This document shows, in pieces, positions 35,519 through 43,848 of a stretch of 64,000 nt of DNA. Every line of letters begins with the position of its first letter. Positions within the stretch are counted from its first letter, which is position 1. This stretch comes from Anaerolineae bacterium (lineage in GTDB: Bacteria > Chloroflexota > Anaerolineae > DUEN01), in assembly GCA_025060615.1 (NCBI GenBank), contig JANXBS010000008.1:62001-126000 (forward strand), given 5' to 3'. A program made the position numbers and the translations under genes. The notes beneath the pieces are model-generated. The model saw only the letters and a program-made list of their open reading frames with translations, made no database searches and was not told the DNA's origin.

Positions 35519-35564
35519 ATCTCCTTCCCCGGAACAGAAATCCGTACGATTCCCAGCCGATACT

Positions 35565-36364
35565 TGTTAGGGCCATTATATCTCAATAGGTTGTTGTAGA
35601 CATACGCATACCGGTTCAGCGCCTGCGGATTCCCCGGCTCCGGCACAAGGGGCTGGGCATCGTCTTCTCATCAAAGTTCTTCCCCTCGGCCAGCGTGGAC
35701 AGGTGAAGTACCTCAGTCACCGGCGCGTGTACGGCATCTCTCAGCACCCGCTCCCCTCATCCAGCAGGAACTGCTGGCCAAGGGTCGGATCCCCCTTCGA
35801 GGCCCGCACGGTGAAGACCAACGGACGGTTAAAGGCGCGCAGCTTCAAGGCGGCGCCGGGTTCCAGCCACCTCATCGCCCAGGTGAAGGCCCGCCGGGCC
35901 GGGTCGCAGCGCCAGAGGGAAGGCGCACCCGGTGGGGTTACCTCCGAGCCGGTCGGGAGGGTGGCCAGGGACAGGACCTCCTCCAAGACCTGTGCACCTT
36001 AATGTTCCAGCCGCCAGCGCAGCGTCACCGTCTCACCAGGAGGCACTGCCTGCGGCTGCGCAGTGACTTCTAGATGCAAGCAGGACAGATAGAGGTCGCC
36101 AAATAAGGGGGCTGCGGCTCGGGCAGCGGAGGGGGGAGGGGCATCCCCTCGGGGGTGGACAGTGGAGAGAGGAAGAGATCCGGCCCCCTGGCAGATGCCA
36201 TCGCCGGCCCAGGACTCTGGATCAACGGCAAATAGACGGCAGGAAGAGGCATCACCCCAAGCAAAGGCGGCTGCCGTGCATCGTCCAACGGTAGAAACAA
36301 CCCCATCGCCGTGAACAAATAGGGCGAGATACATCAACACCGGCAAGGCATAGGCGACCTGCAT
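35565..36364 (-). pseudogene. Decayed secreted protein with Ig-like and RHS-core remnants
   Basis: No intact gene spans this region, but coherent protein pieces follow each other on the minus strand in changing frames. First, PLPAVYLPLIQSPG (near 36240), the YLPLI motif of exported proteins. Then LEVTAQPQAVPPGETVTLRW, an Ig/DUF11-like domain start, broken by an in-frame TAA at 35999-36001 and continuing in the same frame (VLSLATLPTGSEVTPPGAP ... PLVFTVRASKGDPTLGQQF). A frameshift near 35755 leads to ERVLRDAVHAPVTEVLHL. Finally PEPGNPQALNRYAYVYNNLL (35570-35655), a near-typical RHS-repeat core sequence. The order suggests one former surface protein with an RHS core, disabled by at least one stop and two or three frameshifts. 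Confidence 0.7.
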
Positions 36365-36441
36365 ATCAGTTCAGAACAAGCCGGCTGAGGTGCTTGATGT
36401 GATGAATAGTTTCTGTGGCCTTCGTCAAGGGGTCCCATCCA

Positions 36442-37572
36442 CTACCCTTGCACTCTCGTAAAGACTTGGGCTGAGCCCACCATTCCTCGGATAGCCATGA
36501 CCACCTCTTGTTGCTGCTGTTCGGTCAGCTCCGGATACATCGGCAGCGAGAGGACCTCCTGGCTATACTGCTCGCTAATAGGGAACGTCCCCTTGGCATA
36601 TCCTAGGCTCCTATAGGCCGGCTGCAAATGCAGCGGAACCGGGTAATGAATGCCTACGCCGATGCCACGCGCCTGCAGCGCCTGTGCCACTTCATCGCGG
36701 CGCGGTATGCGCACCACATAGCAATGGTAGACATGCTCTACGTAGGGCAACGCCGTGGGAACGACAACCACCGTGCCGGCTAGCAGCTCTGCGTAGCGAC
36801 AGGCTCGCTCGCGGCGGGCGGCATTCCAGGCATCCAAGTGTGGCAGCTTAGCCCTCAGGATCGCCGCTTGTAGCGCGTCCAAGCGAAGTCCCCACCCTAG
36901 CTCATTGTGAAGATACTTGCTGGAACGGCCGTGGTCGCGCAGCGAGCGGACGCGAGCCGCTAAATCGGCGTCGTTAGTCACCACAGCCCCTGCATCGCCA
37001 TAAGCCCCCAAGTTCTTGCTGGGATAAAAGCTGAAGCAGGCGATATCGCTCAGACTGCCGACGCGCCGCCCCTTATAGCGTGCGCCATGGGCCTGCGCTG
37101 CGTCTTCGATCACCCATAGGCGATGTGCCCGAGCGATGGCTCGGATCTCATCCATCTCGGCCGGCTGGCCATAGAGATGCACCGGGATGATCGCCCGCGT
37201 GCGCGACGTGATGGCAGCCTCGATCCGTTCCGGGCTTAAGTTGTACGTGATCGGGTCAATGTCCACAAATACTGGCCGTGCCCCTGCCTGAGAGATGGCC
37301 TCCGCTGTGGACATGAACGTGAAGGGAGTAGTAATGACCTCATCCCCTGGGCCGATGCCGCAGGCTTTCAGCGCTAGGAAAAGGGCAGCAGTCCCTGAGT
37401 CTACCCCCACTGCGTAGTTTGCCTCGCAGTAGGATGCGAATGCCTCCTCAAAGGCATTCACTTCCGGCCCTAGGATGAACGCGGTGGACTCGACAACGCG
37501 ACGAATTGCCGCGTCGATCTCGTCCTGGATGGATCGGTACTGAGCTTTCAGGTCAACAAGCGGGATTGCCAT
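36442..37572 (-). CDS. DegT/DnrJ/EryC1/StrS-family aminotransferase (WbpE-like)
   Basis: 376 residues. PLP lysine Lys186 in CFSFYPSKNLGAYGDAG, preceded by WVIEDAAQAHGARYKG. The N-terminus IPLVDLKAQYRSIQDEIDAAI and LGPEVNAFEEAFA match the WbpE/WlbC/DesV group, which aminates 3-keto or 4-keto nucleotide sugars. With the nearby Gfo/Idh dehydrogenase (WbpB/WlbA-like) and hexapeptide acetyltransferase (WbpD/WlbB-like), it fits synthesis of a 2,3-diacetamido uronic acid. Only six bases separate it from the upstream ATPase gene, so it ends the operon that carries the two ATPases. Confidence 0.88.
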   Translation of the reverse strand: MAIPLVDLKAQYRSIQDEIDAAIRRVVESTAFILGPEVNAFEEAFASYCEANYAVGVDSGTAALFLALKACGIGPGDEVITTPFTFMSTAEAISQAGARPVFVDIDPITYNLSPERIEAAITSRTRAIIPVHLYGQPAEMDEIRAIARAHRLWVIEDAAQAHGARYKGRRVGSLSDIACFSFYPSKNLGAYGDAGAVVTNDADLAARVRSLRDHGRSSKYLHNELGWGLRLDALQAAILRAKLPHLDAWNAARRERACRYAELLAGTVVVVPTALPYVEHVYHCYVVRIPRRDEVAQALQARGIGVGIHYPVPLHLQPAYRSLGYAKGTFPISEQYSQEVLSLPMYPELTEQQQQEVVMAIRGMVGSAQVFTRVQG

Positions 37573-37578
37573 AAACGG

Positions 37579-38940
37579 CTACTCTTCGAGAGGAGTATGC
37601 GGAGACGAAGCATCCCCTGTCCCTGTGGTCGTACCCGTATTTTGGCGATCGAGCGTTTCCGCCTCCAACAGCGGCTCGATCTCCCAGCGTAGCCGCTCGA
37701 TCTCGCGGCGCGTGATGTTGATCTCGTTAATCAGATCCAGCGGAACGCGCAGTCCGAACTGGCTCCTTTGTCGTTCGAGCTCGCGTAGATTGTCCTGTTG
37801 GATACGCAACTGCTCCTGTAGATAAGCCAGCTCCTGTCGGCGGCCGCGTAACACCAGCTCCTTCGTGCTACGGTCTGTGATCTTGCTTTGAGTTTCGGTG
37901 ACCAGCTCAGCGTAGTGTTCTCGCAGCCAATTGCCCAAAAACTGATTGCCGACGGCCAGTTGCCCGTAAACCTGGCGCAGATATCCCAGCCTGACTAGGC
38001 CATAGACGAAGGCTTTCACCGTGGCTGGCGGCTGATCCACAAGGGCAGAGAGATCGGCCTCGTGCACAAGGCCGCGCTCCGATACCGCCAAAAGGATGCG
38101 GCGTTCCGTCGGCGCAAGATAGCGGAAGTCAATCATGCAAAAGCTGGCCAGCATATCATCCACCGCGAGGTCTGCCTCGGTGGGCATACGGAGCGAATTA
38201 TCCTCCTGCCACAGGCGCTGACATAGCACCTGCATCAAGTACGGGTGACGATTGGTGTGCTCGCATATGGCTTCCACCACCTCGTCGCTGGCCGAGACGG
38301 GCAGATCGCTCTGGGTTTGGCGGATCAAAGCCTGTGATGACTGCCAGTCTAATTCCCACAAGTTACGCAGCCCAAACCCGAACAGAAACGGTGAAGTCGC
38401 CCATTCATCGGCCAGATCATTCACCTCGGTGAGCGCTTTGGTGCTGGTCATGATCACCCGCAGGCTCTGGCCAGCCTGCAGCGCCTTACGCAGCCGCTGG
38501 AGCTCTTGGGCGTCGCGCCGGCCCACGTTGATAAGCGCTTCCGCCTCGTCTATCAGCAGCAAGATCTTGCGGCCTTGGCTTTGAGCAGCCCGCTGGACGA
38601 TGCGCAACAGATCACGCACCTCGGCGTATTCCAGGCTGGATACGTCTATCCCTAGCGCGCTCAGTCGCCCGGCGGCATCCTCAAAAGCGTAATATAGCTC
38701 GCGCGCTAGGTCCGCGCCAGTCTCACATCCCTGCATGTCCCAGAAGATCGGCACATATGGCCCTCCCTGGGCCGAGGTCAGAAACTCGATCTGGCGCAGC
38801 AGTGAGGTCTTCCCCATACGCCGGTTCCCCACGACCCACACGGCATCATCTGGGCTATTGAGCAGGTGATCAATCAGCCGATGGCGACCGTAATGGTGTC
38901 GGCCGATCACATAGTTCCCCACAATATAAGGATTATGCAC
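37579..38940 (-). CDS. Soluble AAA/STAND-type ATPase with winged helix and coiled coil
   Basis: 453 residues, GTG start with GAGG eight bases upstream. It opens NPYIVGNYVIGRHHYGR, a family-like lead-in to the P-loop GNRRMGKTSLLRQ (Lys44). Walker B is KILLLIDEAEAL (near 130) and a sensor-like IMTSTKAL follows. After the ATPase comes a winged-helix-like part (about 275-345, LLAVSERGLVHEADLSALV) and then a charged coiled coil (about 350-435, ELAYLQEQLRIQQDNLRELE). The core resembles archaeal/bacterial STAND or Cdc6-like ATPases. Its lead-in and P-loop match the C-terminal domain of the upstream 1068-residue protein, so the two are paralogous. No membrane helix is present. A role as cytoplasmic partner or output of the sensor is inference. 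Confidence 0.85.
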   Translation of the reverse strand: MHNPYIVGNYVIGRHHYGRHRLIDHLLNSPDDAVWVVGNRRMGKTSLLRQIEFLTSAQGGPYVPIFWDMQGCETGADLARELYYAFEDAAGRLSALGIDVSSLEYAEVRDLLRIVQRAAQSQGRKILLLIDEAEALINVGRRDAQELQRLRKALQAGQSLRVIMTSTKALTEVNDLADEWATSPFLFGFGLRNLWELDWQSSQALIRQTQSDLPVSASDEVVEAICEHTNRHPYLMQVLCQRLWQEDNSLRMPTEADLAVDDMLASFCMIDFRYLAPTERRILLAVSERGLVHEADLSALVDQPPATVKAFVYGLVRLGYLRQVYGQLAVGNQFLGNWLREHYAELVTETQSKITDRSTKELVLRGRRQELAYLQEQLRIQQDNLRELERQRSQFGLRVPLDLINEINITRREIERLRWEIEPLLEAETLDRQNTGTTTGTGDASSPHTPLEE

Positions 38941-39016
38941 ACTTGTACCCTCGATCTCCTCGCTCTCGATTGCCGTCCATTTCTATCCTTCGGCCATTGC
39001 AGGGGCCTGTCGGATG

Positions 39017-42000
39017 TTAGATGATGGCCTCGTACGCCTGTTGAACATCCTTTAGCGTAATCCGGGTACGGCCCGCCTCGATCATCCGGTTGACGGCCTC
39101 CAGGCACAGTTGCTGGATACGATGTGGCCTACCCTCGCTCTTCTCGATGACAAACTGTACAGCATCTTTATCCCATGTGTACACACCTCGTACCGGCTCT
39201 TCGATCAGATCGCGCGCTTCCTCAGGCGTAAACGGCTGCAACCGGATCTCATTGAACAGGTTGTACCAGGGGCTCTCAATACGATCCCACTCCTTGCTGA
39301 TCTGAATGCCAGCGACCACTGCGCCCAGATTGCGGGCGAACGTCTGCATGAAGATGCGGCGGAGCTGTTGCTGCACTAACGGCTCGTAATCATTCATGAT
39401 ATCCATCTCGTCCATCAACAGGATCAGCCGTACCTCCCGACGGTCCTCTCCCTGGGCGAGGGCGTTGAGCAGTGCTCGCAAGTCCGCAGTGAACTCGCGA
39501 TCGCCGTATTCCTCAGGTTTTGCTTGGTCAAAGGTGAGCTGTGGCCGTTGCGGCAGATGGGCATGAGTGGCCGCAAGGATCTCCTCCATCAAGGTGTGGA
39601 AGAAGATCCTCTGAGGCGTTCCCTCGAGGTCCATGTAGATCGGGATGAAACGGTACTCCGGATCGTTCTGGTGAGCGAGCTGGTTGGCGATCTGGTGGAG
39701 CATGGTCGTCTTCCCGATGCGGCGTTCACCGTGAATCATGACGCTGTTGGAGTGCAGGACCTGCAGGATACGCTTCAGCAGCTCACGCCGGCCGAAGAAC
39801 ATATCGGGCCGGCGAATAGGTTCTCCTGAGATGTAGGGATTGAATCTGCGGGCGACAGCCTGGCGGGGCCGGCTACGCGCGTTGTAGTACGTGATGCTGC
39901 CATACCCTAGGCCGACGATCGCCATGAGCGTTACGATCACCAGGAAGCCAAGCCCCACCGGTGAAATCGGCCCTAACAGAGGCACCGTGATCCTCGGGCT
40001 GGGCCTGGGCACGTGGATGACGAGGGTATCCGGCGGCGAATAGTTGAAATCCAGGTCCCGAGCCATCACTTCGAAGGTGTAGGTCCCCGGCGCCAGGCCC
40101 TCGTATACACGCTGCCCCTCACGGGTGACCGACCAATTGCTATCCTTCCCATTCAGACGGTATAGGTACAATAGCTCTCTGGAATTCGTCCACAGGTCGC
40201 CGCCGCGATAGGTGATGGCGATGTTGCCATCGCCGGTCTTCACCTGCCGGCTGATAGGTGGAGCGATGGTGACACTGGCATCCGGGACATTCTGCGATCG
40301 GGCTTCAGCGACTCGCCCGTTGACCCGCTCGATTTTCACCCAAGGCGCTGAACGCTCAGGCCGATGCCAAGAAAGCCCAGAAACCGTCCCCAGCCAGAGG
40401 GCACCATCGCGTGCCTCTACGATGGCGGTGACCTCGTTACTAGCCAGGCCATTTAGCCGCGTGTAGGTCTGCCAACTGCGGCCATCATACCGGCTGAGCC
40501 CGCCTAAGGTGCCCGCCCATAGGCTGCCATCGCTACTCCGATACAGGCTGTACACCCGATCGGCCGCTAAGCCGTCCGCCGTTCCGATGTGAGTCCAGCC
40601 ACTTCCATCCCAATGGCTCAAGCCACCACGCCAATGTCCAAACCACAGCCCTCCTTTGCCATCAGGCACGATCGCGCCGGTGGCGATGCCGTCATCGGCT
40701 AGGCCATTTTGGGTAGTAAAGACTTCGCACCTTGTGCCGTCATATCGGCAGACCCCATCAGCATCGGTACCGAACCAGATCTCGCCGTCCTCCGTGATCA
40801 TGATCGCGTTCACTCGCGGCCCTGGCAGCCCATCCTCCACGTTCAGCGTTTTCCACTCTCTAGTCGCCACATCTAGTGAACTTACCCCGCGAGGGGTGCC
40901 AAACCACATGCGGCCATCAGGCCCCTGTCGGATCGAGATTACGTAGTCATCGGCCAACCCATCTTTCGCCGTGAAGGTCCTCCATGTTTGGCCATCCCAA
41001 CGGCTGACGCCGCCGCCGGCTGTCCCTACCCATATATTGCCGTCCCTGTCCTCGTACAACGACCAGACGAAATCAGACCGAAGGGCTCCGTTCTGGCTAG
41101 AGAACTGAGCCCAATTGGCCCCATCGTACTGCCACACTCCCTGGCCGTTCGTAGCCACCCACAACCGCTGACGTCGGTCCATCGTCAGCGCGTTGATCGT
41201 CGGGTTGCTCAGGTTGCCCACCGGCACAATTCGCCACGATCTCCCCGTGTATAGGCTGATGCCCCCCAAAGTCGCAAACCAAAAGCCGCCGTCCTTGTCC
41301 TCCCAAATATCGCGCACAAAGTTCGCAATCAAGCCGTTATCCGTAGTGAACGTCTCCCATTTGCCGACGACGGGATCGAAGTGCGAGACACCACCTGAGT
41401 TCGTGCCGAACCAGAGATGCCCTTGGCTGTCCTGCAGGATGGACCAGACGAAGTCAGCCCCCAGCCCTTGGGCGGTGGTAAACGTCTGCCACCGTCCGGT
41501 GAAGGGCTCGTAACGACTGACGCCGCTGGCCGTGCCAAACCACAGATCACCTGCATTGCCAACCTGAATGGCGAAAACCCGATCGCCGGCCAGCCCATCC
41601 TCCACGCCAAGCTGTGACCACGTGCCCTTGATAGGATCGAACTGCGTCACGCCTTTCTCGGTGCCGAACCACAACACCTGATTGGGACCAATGGCGATCG
41701 CATTGACGACGTTATGCGAGAGCCCATCGGCCGTTGTGAACGTCGTCCACTCTCCCGTGTTGGGCTCATAGGCGCTCACGCCTTCACTCGTGCCGAACCA
41801 GAGGCGTCCTTGGTGATCGGCCACGATGGAACGGACCTGATCAGCGGCCAACCCTTGGCCACGGGTAAACTGCCGCCATTCCTGAGTGGCAGGTACATAA
41901 CGCACCGCTCCCTGATTGGTCCCAAACCACAGCGCCCCATCTGTTGTCCCATGGATGGCCAGCACACCGCTAGCCAGCGCGGGGATGCCCAATACCGTGG

Positions 42001-42223
42001 TGAAAAAGCCATCGAACCGGCTGACACCCGCGTTGGTCCCAAACCACAGGACACCCGAGCGATCTTGAAAAATGGCGTTCACCGCGTTGTCCACCAACCC
42101 ATCTGAAGTCGTGAATGGATGCCACTGCGTGGCATCCACCTGGGCCTGCATTGGAAGCGCTGAGAGGCTTAAGACCAGGCAAGCAATCACTAAACAGGTC
42201 CAGAGGCGTTTCCGTGAAGGCAT
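39017..42223 (-). CDS. Transmembrane sensor: 14 propeller repeats + Y_Y_Y + TM helix + P-loop ATPase
   Basis: 1068 residues. A signal peptide (about 1-27) is followed by 14 Reg_prop repeats, each with a LWFGT-like core (about 35-630), which would form two seven-bladed propellers. A Y_Y_Y beta-sandwich follows (about 665-740: LLYLYRLNGKDSNWS, YTFEVMARDLDFNYSPP), then one membrane helix (about 755-776). This is the extracellular half of hybrid two-component sensors. The cytoplasmic half is not a kinase: from about 793 it reads NPYISGEPIRRPDMFFGRREL, P-loop GERRIGKTT (Lys838), Walker B LILLMDEMD (Glu939) and a Cdc6/STAND-like lid (LQPFTPEEARDLIEEP, SEGRPHRIQQLCLEA). So an outside ligand, perhaps a glycan, would be sensed and passed to an ATPase. 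It sits between an aminosugar acetyltransferase and a paralogous soluble ATPase. Confidence 0.9.
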   Translation of the reverse strand: MPSRKRLWTCLVIACLVLSLSALPMQAQVDATQWHPFTTSDGLVDNAVNAIFQDRSGVLWFGTNAGVSRFDGFFTTVLGIPALASGVLAIHGTTDGALWFGTNQGAVRYVPATQEWRQFTRGQGLAADQVRSIVADHQGRLWFGTSEGVSAYEPNTGEWTTFTTADGLSHNVVNAIAIGPNQVLWFGTEKGVTQFDPIKGTWSQLGVEDGLAGDRVFAIQVGNAGDLWFGTASGVSRYEPFTGRWQTFTTAQGLGADFVWSILQDSQGHLWFGTNSGGVSHFDPVVGKWETFTTDNGLIANFVRDIWEDKDGGFWFATLGGISLYTGRSWRIVPVGNLSNPTINALTMDRRQRLWVATNGQGVWQYDGANWAQFSSQNGALRSDFVWSLYEDRDGNIWVGTAGGGVSRWDGQTWRTFTAKDGLADDYVISIRQGPDGRMWFGTPRGVSSLDVATREWKTLNVEDGLPGPRVNAIMITEDGEIWFGTDADGVCRYDGTRCEVFTTQNGLADDGIATGAIVPDGKGGLWFGHWRGGLSHWDGSGWTHIGTADGLAADRVYSLYRSSDGSLWAGTLGGLSRYDGRSWQTYTRLNGLASNEVTAIVEARDGALWLGTVSGLSWHRPERSAPWVKIERVNGRVAEARSQNVPDASVTIAPPISRQVKTGDGNIAITYRGGDLWTNSRELLYLYRLNGKDSNWSVTREGQRVYEGLAPGTYTFEVMARDLDFNYSPPDTLVIHVPRPSPRITVPLLGPISPVGLGFLVIVTLMAIVGLGYGSITYYNARSRPRQAVARRFNPYISGEPIRRPDMFFGRRELLKRILQVLHSNSVMIHGERRIGKTTMLHQIANQLAHQNDPEYRFIPIYMDLEGTPQRIFFHTLMEEILAATHAHLPQRPQLTFDQAKPEEYGDREFTADLRALLNALAQGEDRREVRLILLMDEMDIMNDYEPLVQQQLRRIFMQTFARNLGAVVAGIQISKEWDRIESPWYNLFNEIRLQPFTPEEARDLIEEPVRGVYTWDKDAVQFVIEKSEGRPHRIQQLCLEAVNRMIEAGRTRITLKDVQQAYEAII

Positions 42224-42271
42224 GACGACTCCATACCAGATGATGGCAAAAGCCCTTGGAGTGCGGTGTGC

Positions 42272-43015
42272 CTAACTCCGTATTTCATAAGGCCGATCAA
42301 TCAAATCATATGGGCAAGTTAACTCGCGAACGTGCTTGATCACGCGCGCCGGATTGCCTGCAACGACCGCGTAAGGGGGCACATCTTGCGTTACGACGGC
42401 CCCGGCTCCCACCAGCGCGCCTTCGCCGATGGTGATATCCGGTAGGATCGTCGCGTTGGCGCCGATCTTGGCCCCCCGTTTGATGGTAGGGCCCTTTAAG
42501 CATTGCTTCACCTTGGGGCAAAGCGGATGCAGCGCGTTGGTCAACACCACGTTCGGCCCAAGCCAACAGCCATCCTCCAAGATCGAATACTCTGGCACAA
42601 ACGCCTGAGAGTGAATCCGCACCCCATTCCCAATGATCACGTGATGCTCCACCACCGTGCCCGTACCAATACTCACATCATCGCCAATAATGGTATGCTC
42701 CCGCACCATCACGCCATGGCCGGTCTGAAACCGACACCCGATCCGGTTCCCAGCGTAGATGACCGTATGCGATCGGATGATGGAAGCAGCGCCGATGACG
42801 GTCCGTAATTCGCCCGCTTGAAGCCCGCGCGGCGGTTGACCTAAGATCACGAAGTCCTCCACATGAGCCCCTTCACCTAGCTCAACACCGGGGAAAACCC
42901 TGACCCACTCGCTGATCGCCATAGCCTTGAACCTCACTGTAAATTCGTGGGGGATCTCCAGCTTTCGCTCTAAAGTTTGCCCTTTTTTCACAACTTTACC
43001 AGCTTTCTGAGGCAC
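42272..43015 (-). CDS. Hexapeptide-repeat acetyltransferase (WbpD/WlbB-like)
   Basis: Up to 247 residues from GTG 43015; ATG 42922 ([18 protein letters not shown]) is an equally possible start and would remove a 31-residue lead-in unlike the family. The body is a left-handed beta-helix of hexapeptide turns ([21 protein letters not shown] in part, [21 protein letters not shown] in part) and ends with the common [12 protein letters not shown]. The sequence [11 protein letters not shown] and [15 protein letters not shown] fit nucleotide-sugar N-acetyltransferases. It would acetylate the 3-amino group of a UDP-amino sugar using acetyl-CoA. First gene of the minus-strand operon with the sensor ATPase (48-base gap). 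Confidence 0.85.
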   Translation of the reverse strand: MPQKAGKVVKKGQTLERKLEIPHEFTVRFKAMAISEWVRVFPGVELGEGAHVEDFVILGQPPRGLQAGELRTVIGAASIIRSHTVIYAGNRIGCRFQTGHGVMVREHTIIGDDVSIGTGTVVEHHVIIGNGVRIHSQAFVPEYSILEDGCWLGPNVVLTNALHPLCPKVKQCLKGPTIKRGAKIGANATILPDITIGEGALVGAGAVVTQDVPPYAVVAGNPARVIKHVRELTCPYDLIDRPYEIRS

Positions 43016-43029
43016 GTACCTTTGGCCTA

Positions 43030-43059
43030 TTGCACCAATGCGATGGGATAACGTATACT
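43030..43059 (+). promoter_or_regulatory. Promoter of the LysM gene
   Basis: TTGCAC at 43030-43035 and TATACT at 43054-43059, 18 bases apart. Transcription would start near 43066. This places the upstream in-frame start at 43030 inside the promoter and supports ATG 43153 as the true start. Confidence 0.55.
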
Positions 43060-43152
43060 TGTAGTAGGGGACTCGTATCTGCTGCGCCGGTTTTGCCCAC
43101 CCAGCTGCCTTCCTGCTTTGTCCGATTGGGCAGATGGTCCCCTGAGGTCTCG

Positions 43153-43848
43153 ATGAAGGTGTGGTATGCTCGCAGGCTTGCGACGTTCATAGCCTTTTTT
43201 CTCTTCTTGAATCACTTTGGGTTGTTGGCTAGGCCTGTATGGGCTGCACCCGATCACGGCACGTACATCGTTCGAAGAGGAGACACACTTTTCAGCATCG
43301 CTAGACGCCACGGCACCAACGTTGAGACATTACAACGGCTCAACGGGCTGTCCAACCCTAATCAGATTCGGGCCGGCCAGGTCCTTATTGTGCCTGATGC
43401 CGGTGATGGCAATGCACTTGTCGTATCTCAACCACAATCGAACGCTCCTACCTCGTCCACGGGGACAATCCCCAGTACCGGCGCATGCATCTACACCGTG
43501 CAACGAGGAGATTACCTGTACAAGATAGCCCGAAAGTTCGGTATTAGCCCTCTACAACTGGCCAGAGCCAACGGCCTTTCCGGTTCAAGTGGCCTGATCC
43601 CTGGGCAGGTCTTACGCGTCCCCACCAGCCAATGTGGAGCAGCCAACCCACCTCGTGAGTTGGCGTTACAACCATCAAGGCCACCACTATTACCGACGCC
43701 TACTCCGCTCTCAACTGTGCCGCAGCTCGAGCCAGATCTTCCACCAGCGCCGACCCCCATCCCCCAGTTGGACAACGGCAGCCGCGTGAAGATCTCCGAG
43801 CCCACCCCTACGCCCACGCCGCCCATTCGCCCTGAGGTGTACGACTGA
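43153..43848 (+). CDS. Secreted protein with two LysM domains
   Basis: Start chosen at ATG 43153 ([12 protein letters not shown]) with GAGG six bases upstream and a promoter at 43030-43059. 231 residues. A signal peptide runs to about residue 32 ([15 protein letters not shown]). Two LysM domains follow: [28 protein letters not shown] (about 38-82, read in parts) and [28 protein letters not shown] (about 122-166). The tail is Pro/Thr-rich and disordered. LysM binds N-acetylglucosamine polymers such as peptidoglycan. No catalytic domain is attached, so it is probably a wall-binding or surface adaptor. The last 41 bases overlap the end of the convergent dehydrogenase gene. Confidence 0.9.
   Translation: MKVWYARRLATFIAFFLFLNHFGLLARPVWAAPDHGTYIVRRGDTLFSIARRHGTNVETLQRLNGLSNPNQIRAGQVLIVPDAGDGNALVVSQPQSNAPTSSTGTIPSTGACIYTVQRGDYLYKIARKFGISPLQLARANGLSGSSGLIPGQVLRVPTSQCGAANPPRELALQPSRPPLLPTPTPLSTVPQLEPDLPPAPTPIPQLDNGSRVKISEPTPTPTPPIRPEVYD

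Noticed and set aside
43030-43152. Longer N-terminus for the LysM protein
   Set aside because: The extra 41 codons cover a TTGCAC-18-TATACT promoter and lack a ribosome site, while ATG 43153 has both a site and a signal peptide directly after it.
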